Shown one piece after another: positions 1 through 5,488 of a stretch of DNA of 7,526 bases. This stretch comes from JBOGWA01 sp050693155 (lineage in GTDB: Bacteria; Actinomycetota; UBA4738; CALAEC01): assembly GCA_050693155.1 (NCBI GenBank), contig JBOGWA010000102.1, positions 1 to 7,526 of the forward strand, read 5' to 3'. The notes under the pieces are model-generated. The model was not told the origin of the DNA. It was given only the letters and a program-made list of their open reading frames with translations, and ran no database searches. The number at the start of each line of letters is the position of its first letter. Position 1 is the stretch's first letter. The translations under genes and the position numbers were made by a program.

Positions 1-782
1 GTCCAGCCCTGATACAGCTGCACTTGCCCGCCCTGAACGCCGAAGACCTGACCGGAGATGTGCGCGGCCTCGTCGGAGCAGAGGTAAACGACCAGCGGGG
101 CGACGTTCTCTGGCGCCAGGGCGTCGAACTGCCCCTCCGGGATGCTCAAGTCTCCGAACGTCTTCTCGGTCATCCGCGTTCTCGCTCCCGGAGCGATGGC
201 GTTCACGGTGACGCCGTACCTCGCCATCTCCATCGACACGATCTGCGTGAACCCGGCGATCCCCGCCTTGGCAGCTCCGTAGTTCGACTGCCCGACGTTT
301 CCTATGATCCCGGAGGTGCTCGAGGTGTTCACGACACGCCCGGCGCCCTGCTCCCCCGTCTTCGCCCGGTCTCGCCAATGGCGACAGACCTCGCTCGTGC
401 ACAGAAAGGCGCCGCGAAGGTGAACCTTGATGACCGCGTCCCACTCCTCAACGGCCATGTTGAAGACCATCCGGTCGCGGAGGATCCCGGCGTTGTTGAT
501 GAGCGCGTCGATCCGACCCCACCTCTCGAGGGCAAGCCCGATCAGGCTCGATGCGCCCTCGGGCTCCGAGATGTCCTCGAAGTGAGCGACGGCCTCTCCA
601 CCGGCGGCCGCGATCTCCTCCACGACCGCCGACGCGGTGCGGGAGTCTTCTCCCGTCCCGTCCCATTCGCCACCGAGGTCGTTGACCACGACCTTCGCGC
701 CCTCGGCGGCGGCGAGCAGCGCCTCGCCGCGACCGATCCCGCGGCCGGCTCCAGTGATGACGACGACCTTTCCTTCGAGCAC
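1..782 (-). CDS. SDR family oxidoreductase, MFE-2/17beta-HSD4-like (3-hydroxyacyl-CoA dehydrogenase type), 3' end cut by the window
   Basis: This is an NAD(P)-dependent short-chain dehydrogenase that probably interconverts a 3-hydroxyacyl and a 3-oxoacyl thioester in the cytoplasm. The Rossmann glycine motif TGAGRGIG lies at residues 10-17 and NNAG at 96-99. Catalytic Ser155, Tyr168 and Lys172 have the same Ser-to-Tyr spacing (13) as FabG. The stretch around VVVNDLGG (31-38) and the following AAAGGEAVA (58-66) are typical of the dehydrogenase part of MFE-2 rather than of FabG. Asp35 at the end of beta-2 favours NAD over NADP. I chose the GTG at 782 because GAGAGGA lies six bases upstream and the glycine motif begins ten residues in. 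An upstream ATG meets a stop after three codons. The reading frame is open to base 1; related proteins run to about 290-310 residues, so some 30-50 are missing. It is divergent from the hydrolase pair, which suggests a shared acyl-chain pathway, but the substrate is unknown. Confidence 0.9.
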   Translation of the reverse strand, partial: MLEGKVVVITGAGRGIGRGEALLAAAEGAKVVVNDLGGEWDGTGEDSRTASAVVEEIAAAGGEAVAHFEDISEPEGASSLIGLALERWGRIDALINNAGILRDRMVFNMAVEEWDAVIKVHLRGAFLCTSEVCRHWRDRAKTGEQGAGRVVNTSSTSGIIGNVGQSNYGAAKAGIAGFTQIVSMEMARYGVTVNAIAPGARTRMTEKTFGDLSIPEGQFDALAPENVAPLVVYLCSDEAAHISGQVFGVQGGQVQLYQGW

Positions 783-823
783 CCGGCGTCCTCTCGCGGA
801 AACGATACTAGGATTAGGTTCCC
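783..823. promoter_or_regulatory. 41-bp divergent gap between the SDR and the hydrolase pair; possible back-to-back promoters
   Basis: Transcription of both flanking genes must start in or near this short gap. An A+T-richer core at 801-819 holds a TAGTAT on the minus strand (complement of 805-810) and a GATACT on the plus strand (804-809), each a fair match to a -10 hexamer. No convincing -35 box is present for either, and both would give very short leaders. The SDR ribosome binding site (GAGAGGA, complement of 789-795) is in the gap. The hydrolase start at 824 has only a weak AGG-type site at 816-818. The promoter calls are inference. Confidence 0.3.
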
Positions 824-1777
824 ATGATCGAGGAGCTTCCCGGCTTGGAACCACTCCGGTCGTTTACCAATCCCCAGCTTGGGATCCGCGAGCGGTTCCT
901 CACCCCGATGCTCGGCGGAGCTCGGAGCGTCGCAATCCTCTCGACCCCGATCGAGAAGCCGCGCTCGCTGGGCTGGGTCATCTGTCCCCCCTTTGGGATC
1001 GAGCAGACCTACCTCTACACATTGGAAGTCGAGACGGCGCGGCGGCTGGCCGCGTCCGGTTTCCCCACGCTCCGATTCCACAGCCAGGGGTACGGGGACT
1101 CGGAACTTCCCTCCTCCTCCGCGACCCTCGATTCCCATACCCGAGACGCTCGCGAGGCCGTGCAGCTGCTGCTCGACGAGGCCGAGGTCAATGAGTTCGG
1201 CCTGCTCGGCGGATTCATTGGGGGCTCCGTTGCCGCAATCGTCGGCGACGAGATGGGCGCGAGCGCCCTGGCGATGTGGCACCCGGTCGTCGACGGTGAG
1301 AAGTACGTCCGTCGTTTGTTTCGGACATGGATCCTGGAGAACCTCACGAGGAGTGGTCGAAACGCCCCCGCGGGCGGCGTGTGGAAAATCGTCCGGGAAC
1401 ATGGGAGCATCGCCATCCATGGATTCCCCGTGCGACGAGCGACCCTGGAGGGATTCGCCTCGTTCAATCTCATAGCAGGGCTGAACACATTCCGGGGATC
1501 GGCGTTGATCACGCAGGTCTCGAACCGAGACAAGCACGATGGGGATCTGGATGCCCTTCGGAGACGATTTGATGAGCTGGGAGCGTCCGCGCAGCTCGAT
1601 TCCGTGCAGGACGCGGCAGCGAGCCGCTTCGGATTCGATCGATATGCGCTCAAGGGCTGGGGGGACAAGGTCGACACCCAGGGTGCGCTCAGCCGGACGC
1701 TCATCGACCGCCTCGTGAATTGGGTCGAGGGGCTCGAGCTGGGACCGCGCCAAAGGACGGCCGACGCGACCCCATGA
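824..1777 (+). CDS. alpha/beta-hydrolase-fold protein, resembles exosortase-A-associated hydrolase 2; Phe at the nucleophile position
   Basis: This 317-residue cytoplasmic protein has no signal peptide or membrane segment. The fold is suggested by the strand-loop WVICPPFG (51-58), a helix TARRLAASGF (71-80), the RFHSQGYGDS turn (84-93, cf. the usual R-x-D-x-x-G-x-G-x-S), and the strand-elbow GLLGGFIGG (126-134). The motif WHPVVDGEKYVRRLFR (152-167) resembles a block I recall from the exosortase-A-associated hydrolase 2 family (WQPVVSGK followed by a leucine-rich FLRL segment). At the elbow, where hydrolases carry G-x-S-x-G, this protein has G129-G-F131-I-G133. No His sits in the usual C-terminal triad position (the tail reads KGWGDKVDT, 277-285). 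Classical serine-hydrolase activity is therefore doubtful; it may be a non-catalytic or differently acting member. It overlaps the next gene by four bases (ATGA), so the two are probably co-translated and may form a complex. Fold confidence is high; function is unknown. Confidence 0.85.
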   Translation: MIEELPGLEPLRSFTNPQLGIRERFLTPMLGGARSVAILSTPIEKPRSLGWVICPPFGIEQTYLYTLEVETARRLAASGFPTLRFHSQGYGDSELPSSSATLDSHTRDAREAVQLLLDEAEVNEFGLLGGFIGGSVAAIVGDEMGASALAMWHPVVDGEKYVRRLFRTWILENLTRSGRNAPAGGVWKIVREHGSIAIHGFPVRRATLEGFASFNLIAGLNTFRGSALITQVSNRDKHDGDLDALRRRFDELGASAQLDSVQDAAASRFGFDRYALKGWGDKVDTQGALSRTLIDRLVNWVEGLELGPRQRTADATP

Positions 1778-2604
1778 TCGAGACACCACTGTTCGTGCCT
1801 CACGATGGAGCGCACCTCGCGGCGCTCCTTGCTCGCCCGGAGCGGAAGGCTCGATCCTTGGTGCTGATCCTCCCCGGCGTGTGCGGTCTCCGGGGAGGGC
1901 GGGCCAAGATCTGGACGAGGACCGCCAGAGAACTGGCCGAACGCGGCATCGCCTCCGTGCGGATCGACTATGAGGGAACGGGAGATAGCACGGGAGTGTG
2001 TTCCACGAGCTTCTCGGCGCCCGCGGTCAGGGAAGCCGATACGATCGTCAACACGCTCATGCCGCAGCTCGGCGTGGATTCCTTCGCCATCATCGGGAAC
2101 TGCATCGGCGCTCGCGTCGGACTCCTCCTTGCGGCCGAACGATCTTCGTGCATCGGCCTTGCCTGTTCCCTCCATCAGGGGCCTCGGCCGCTTCTAGAGA
2201 AGCAGGGCGTTGGGCCCTCACGTCTCGCCATGCGAAGGATCGGGATCGCCTTTCCCAGGTTGCTGGGGCTTGCCCGGCGCTCACGATTCTTCGACTTCGC
2301 CCATCATCATCTCCACTTCATTCCCGAGGTTCCTCGCGTTCTCCAGTCAACACCCACGCTCTTTCTCTTGGTCGGCTCTGAGACGACGAGGTCCCGGATG
2401 GAGCGAGCGCTGGCCCGGGTCCAGCCGAAGCGCAATGCTCCGCCTAGTCTGAGCAGGCTCATCGGAGGACCAGAAACGACCAATCCGGAGATCGCCGACG
2501 TCGAGATCGCGTCCCTCGTCGAATGGCTCGACACGACGCTGCCCAAGAACGGCAGCGAGGCGCAGGTACGCGAGCTGCGGGACGCTCGCGCCCGCGGCGT
2601 CTAG
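1774..2604 (+). CDS. alpha/beta-hydrolase-fold protein, resembles exosortase-A-associated hydrolase 1; Cys at the nucleophile position
   Basis: This 276-residue cytoplasmic protein is a distant paralogue of the gene before it. The N-terminal half is recognisably alpha/beta hydrolase: strand VLILPGVCG (30-38), helix TARELAERGI (50-59), the turn RIDYEGTGDSTG (63-74), and the elbow FAIIGNCIGARVG (104-116). The G-x-S-x-G position reads G108-N-C110-I-G112, so Cys110 is the candidate nucleophile, as in dienelactone hydrolase. The later triad members are unclear. The strand FLLVGSETT (197-205) could supply Glu203 as acid, but the segment that usually carries the His reads LIGGPETTN (229-237), with none. 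I chose the ATG at 1774 because it overlaps the upstream stop as ATGA and starts at the natural domain edge. An in-frame ATG at 1720 would add 18 residues inside the preceding gene. No Shine-Dalgarno is well spaced, which fits translational coupling. Likely substrates would be esters or thioesters; this is inference. Confidence 0.85.
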   Translation: MIETPLFVPHDGAHLAALLARPERKARSLVLILPGVCGLRGGRAKIWTRTARELAERGIASVRIDYEGTGDSTGVCSTSFSAPAVREADTIVNTLMPQLGVDSFAIIGNCIGARVGLLLAAERSSCIGLACSLHQGPRPLLEKQGVGPSRLAMRRIGIAFPRLLGLARRSRFFDFAHHHLHFIPEVPRVLQSTPTLFLLVGSETTRSRMERALARVQPKRNAPPSLSRLIGGPETTNPEIADVEIASLVEWLDTTLPKNGSEAQVRELRDARARGV

Positions 2605-2625
2605 TCCGGCGAGCGCCCGGCGAGC
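2581..2625. terminator. possible hairpin and direct repeat between convergent genes
   Basis: The last codons of the second hydrolase gene can fold as GACGC (2581-2585), a bulged T, CGC (2587-2589), loop GCCC, GCG (2594-2596) and GCGTC (2597-2601), an eight-pair G+C stem reaching the stop codon. Just after it, CCGGCGAGC occurs twice (2606-2614 and 2617-2625, 11 bases apart). There is no T-run on either strand, so this is not a canonical intrinsic terminator. It could slow polymerase or act bidirectionally, since the convergent gene ends at 2641. Confidence 0.25.
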
Positions 2626-2640
2626 TTCAGCGGCGAACCT

Positions 2641-5310
2641 CTAGCGCCGGTAGTCGACCAGGTTTAGGAAGATCTGCCAGGCCGAGAACGTGAGCGAGTA
2701 GTCGGCGAGGCCGAAGCGCATGTCCGCCGGCCCATCGGGCGCATAGTTCGGGTCTGGGAACATGATTCCCGCGATCCCCACCACGCCCTTGCCCAGTGGC
2801 TTTCTGCCGAGACCAGCGCCATCGAGAATTGTTGCCTCGACGCACTTGTCTCCGCAGCTCTTGGTCCAGCCGGCGGGGTTCACGAGCCAGGTCGGCATGA
2901 CTCGCGCGGGATCCACGTCGAAGCCATGATCCGGCGAGTACCCGAGCGGGGTTGGCTCGACCGCCTGGCGCGACGTCCCGCCCGCAGTTCCCGGCAAGCA
3001 GACCTTCCGCGTCAGGGGGGTCGTGTTGCAGGAGTCCCCGAACTCGTACCGTCCGGCTAGCGCAAAACTGCCGGCAACGTCCGCCTTCTTCGCGAGTCCG
3101 AGCTCGGGGAGCGCCTGGAGCGCCGCGTCGGTCAGCACGAGGTTTCCACCACCAGCTGCAAAGGACTTCAGGCCTGCGAAGTAGCGCTTGATCACCGAAG
3201 CCGGGAGCCCGAGCCCCTCAGCCTTGTCCTTCAAGTACGCGGGGTTCCCGACATTGTTCGTAACAACGATCGAGTCGAACTTTTTGAGCGAGGAGGGTGA
3301 CTTCACGATCTGATCGATCGGAATCGCTTCGACGTAATCCTTCTTGCTCTTGATGTAGGTGTTGAGCTCGGTGAAGAAGTCCATCGACGAGGCGTTGATC
3401 GGCGTCTGGCCGGGACTCATCTCGCCGGTGTTGCGCTTGAAGTCGATCTGAAGCCTCGAGGGCCCGACGGCCGGGTTCGTGATGCGCGCGCGCCACCGTC
3501 CGGGGATCGGGTCGTTCACAGCGACGAGCTGCCCGGCCGGAACGTATAGGTCGGGCGAACCGGCTTGCACGAACGACTGCTGCACTTCCTCCCACTGGCC
3601 GTCCTCGTTCATCCGATCGAGCGCGATCCTCGCGAGGGTGCCGTGGGAGATGCTTAGGACGTTCACGTTCGTCATCGTGACGGTGATGCCGCCGTTCCAG
3701 AACCCCTGGCTCGGCCCCTTCACGTCGAACTCGACCGCAAACGCCTGCGGGTCGAAGGCCACGCCCGGCTCATCGCAAGACAGGAGCACGTCGTTGTTCT
3801 GGGGCCCTGCCGACTGGCACGGCACGAGGACGTCGATGTCGTTCTGCGCGGGGAGTCCAGGATTCTTCGTGCGCCTGTTCCCCTTGACGACGATGCGCTT
3901 GGGGTTGAAGACGTAGCCGGTCTTCCCGGAAGGCTTGTACGCATAGGTGTTCTTTTTCTCGGTGAGCGTCGAGGCGATCTGCGAATACATCAAGCCCTTG
4001 TTGCCGTCGACGTGCATCTGCTCGAGCGCAGGCTCGTAGACCGAGTTCGGCGCAAGGTGCGAGAGCGACATCTCGTTGTCGATCCCGACGGCCCCGAGCC
4101 CCACCGTCTCGGACTCGAACCAGTCGCCGTGAGATCCCGTCACCTGGTACCCGATCGTGTCGATGACCGTCCCCCACTCGTCGGCGACCTCGAAGACCGT
4201 GCCGATATATGGGGACCACGACAGGCGCGTGGTCTGGTCGGACCAGGTCCTGAGTCCCTGATCGACCGTGGCGAAGTTCTTGCGGAAGTCTCGCTGGCCG
4301 GCGCCGGTCAGCGTGAAGGAGAACGCCGGCGCGTTCAGCTGACCGTGCATGTCGATCCCACCCGCGAAGCGCTGTCCCACCGGGTTCTTGGGCGACAGCT
4401 CGCTTCTGATCCCTCGAAGGACTTCGGTAAACGCCTGCGTCTCCGGCTCGGACCCCGACGTGTACGGCCGGTAGGTGTACCCCACCGTCGGGAAGTCACG
4501 GTTGAGGTCCATCCCGTTGCCGTTGTACCGATGAAAGCTCGGACTCGGGGTGTAGTTCGGGTTCAACGAGCCGTCCCGGAACTCGACCGGGGCGAACTGC
4601 CCACGTCCCCAGCCGTCGGGGTTGGGGTAGGTGAAGTAGACGACCGATCGCTCGAGTGTCTCTCCAGCCGTTGGGACGGGAAGGTCGGTCTCGGTCTCGA
4701 TCAACGGCTTGTCCGGCAGGTTGGCTGCCCAGGAGGCGAGATCCTCCGCAGCCCGGATCATCGCCTCCGCGCCCGCCCGCTCGATTCCGTGGATGCTGCC
4801 CGAGTAGACGAAGTGGAGCCGCTCAGCTTCGGGGATGGGCGACTCCTTGTCGGTGACTTTCACCATGTAGAGCGGACGGCGATCACGCCCGATGACCTTC
4901 ACCTGCCCGTCCTCGATCGTTACCATCCGGCCGAGGCCCGCCGAGCGGTAGTTGGGGTTGTCGTAGGCCTCGTCGAGGCGGATCAGCTCCACGAAGCGTG
5001 GGAAGAGACTCTGGAGGAACTTCGTCCCCTCGATGAACTCCTCGTACTGGATGAACTGGCCGACGCAGACGTTCCCCTTCGCCCACGGCGAGGTGTTTGG
5101 GGCAACGACGTCGTTCACGTCGTCCCCGTCGATGTCCGCGGAGAGGCACCCTTGGGGGTCGGGGAACACCCGGCCATAGGCCGTGTAAGTCGCGATGTCG
5201 GTCGCGACGGGATTCGGGATGGCCGTCACCGGCGACGGAGCAAGGGCGAGCGGCAGGGTCCCACCCACGAGGACGAATGTGATTACGAGGGCGCGGCTAC
5301 GTCGACGCAC
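2641..5310 (-). CDS. secreted M14-family zinc carboxypeptidase with large C-terminal extension
   Basis: This 889-residue exported metallopeptidase should remove C-terminal residues from peptides outside the cytoplasm. Residues 1-30 form a signal peptide: an arginine-rich start, a hydrophobic core (about 7-25), and cleavage after VTA (28-30) with no lipobox. The M14 catalytic domain (about 80-450) has zinc ligands His174 and Glu177 in HGIE and His322 in DMHG; NPDG at 230-233; Arg271 in DLNRD (Arg145 of carboxypeptidase A); Tyr388 and Asp396 in YQVTGSHGDW (Tyr248, Asp256); and general base Glu413 in DNEMS (Glu270). After it come a beta-rich region (about 518-626, with PGRWRARITN near the end) and a Rossmann-like region (about 640-889) resembling glutamine-amidotransferase-like folds; these domain names are inference. 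Eight cysteines form four close pairs. There is no sortase signal or C-terminal membrane segment, so it is probably released. I chose GTG 5310 over ATG 5316 because GGAGG is seven bases before the GTG but only one before the ATG. Numbering starts at the GTG. Confidence 0.9.
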   Translation of the reverse strand: MRRRSRALVITFVLVGGTLPLALAPSPVTAIPNPVATDIATYTAYGRVFPDPQGCLSADIDGDDVNDVVAPNTSPWAKGNVCVGQFIQYEEFIEGTKFLQSLFPRFVELIRLDEAYDNPNYRSAGLGRMVTIEDGQVKVIGRDRRPLYMVKVTDKESPIPEAERLHFVYSGSIHGIERAGAEAMIRAAEDLASWAANLPDKPLIETETDLPVPTAGETLERSVVYFTYPNPDGWGRGQFAPVEFRDGSLNPNYTPSPSFHRYNGNGMDLNRDFPTVGYTYRPYTSGSEPETQAFTEVLRGIRSELSPKNPVGQRFAGGIDMHGQLNAPAFSFTLTGAGQRDFRKNFATVDQGLRTWSDQTTRLSWSPYIGTVFEVADEWGTVIDTIGYQVTGSHGDWFESETVGLGAVGIDNEMSLSHLAPNSVYEPALEQMHVDGNKGLMYSQIASTLTEKKNTYAYKPSGKTGYVFNPKRIVVKGNRRTKNPGLPAQNDIDVLVPCQSAGPQNNDVLLSCDEPGVAFDPQAFAVEFDVKGPSQGFWNGGITVTMTNVNVLSISHGTLARIALDRMNEDGQWEEVQQSFVQAGSPDLYVPAGQLVAVNDPIPGRWRARITNPAVGPSRLQIDFKRNTGEMSPGQTPINASSMDFFTELNTYIKSKKDYVEAIPIDQIVKSPSSLKKFDSIVVTNNVGNPAYLKDKAEGLGLPASVIKRYFAGLKSFAAGGGNLVLTDAALQALPELGLAKKADVAGSFALAGRYEFGDSCNTTPLTRKVCLPGTAGGTSRQAVEPTPLGYSPDHGFDVDPARVMPTWLVNPAGWTKSCGDKCVEATILDGAGLGRKPLGKGVVGIAGIMFPDPNYAPDGPADMRFGLADYSLTFSAWQIFLNLVDYRR

Positions 5311-5488
5311 GGTCATACCTCCAAAGGGATTAGTTCGATACGGGCAAGCCGGAACCTACCAGGTCTCGGCCGATTCTGCATCGCGAACCGGGGCAATCGA
5401 ACCGCATCGGACTAGGCCGTTTGGCCCTGGCGAGCACGCGAGGGACCGCGATAGGCTAGCCGCCGTTTCCAGATCTGGGGGAGATTCG
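5311..5488. promoter_or_regulatory. divergent intergenic region between the M14 peptidase and tldD, with short repeats and palindromes
   Basis: This gap must hold the promoters of the M14 gene (leftward) and of tldD-tldE (rightward). On the right it ends in the tldD ribosome binding site GGGGGAG (5477-5483), five bases before the TTG start. Visible elements are CGAACCG twice (5384-5390 and 5398-5404, 14 bases start to start), flanked by GCATCG at 5378-5383 and 5404-5409; GGCC-GTTT-GGCC (5415-5426); the palindrome GGCTAGCC (5454-5461); and the perfect 10-bp palindrome CCAGATCTGG (5469-5478), which touches the ribosome binding site. I find no clear -35/-10 pair for either direction. TAGGCT (5452-5457) is a possible rightward -10 without a good -35. 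I see no small gene or RNA here. Confidence 0.4.
5318..5322 (-). promoter_or_regulatory. strong Shine-Dalgarno (GGAGG) that decides the start of the M14 gene
   Basis: On the minus strand the leader reads TTTGGAGGTATGACCGTG. The GGAGG core is one base from the ATG at 5316 but seven bases from the in-frame GTG at 5310, the ideal distance. The GTG is therefore the more likely initiation codon; using the ATG would only add Met-Thr. Confidence 0.65.

Noticed and set aside
24..827. 267-codon plus-strand open frame
   Set aside because: It is antisense to the SDR gene, which has an intact glycine motif and Ser-Tyr-Lys residues.
542..2175. Two long minus-strand open frames (542-1789 and 1015-2175)
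   Set aside because: They lie mostly antisense to the two hydrolase genes, overlap each other in different frames, and show no domain-like sequence.
5275..5310. Twin-arginine (Tat) export signal on the M14 protein
   Set aside because: The start has three consecutive arginines, but the following residues do not match the R-R-x-F-L-K pattern. An ordinary Sec signal explains it.
4012..5415. 467-codon open frame on the plus strand
   Set aside because: It is antisense to the M14 gene, whose zinc and catalytic residues are all present. Its product is rich in Arg, Val and Asp with no recognisable domain, as expected for a G+C-rich shadow frame.
5195..5488. N-terminal extension of tldD back to an ATG at 5195
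   Set aside because: It would overlap the 5' end of the divergent M14 gene, including its signal peptide. The added residues are not family-like, and a good ribosome binding site sits before TTG 5489.
5317..5488. A RiPP precursor gene or tRNA in the gap before tldD
   Set aside because: No short frame has both a ribosome binding site and a leader/core-like sequence, and no cloverleaf elements are visible. GTTCGAT (5333-5339) and ATCGAAC (5396-5402) are complementary but 56 bases apart and look like chance.
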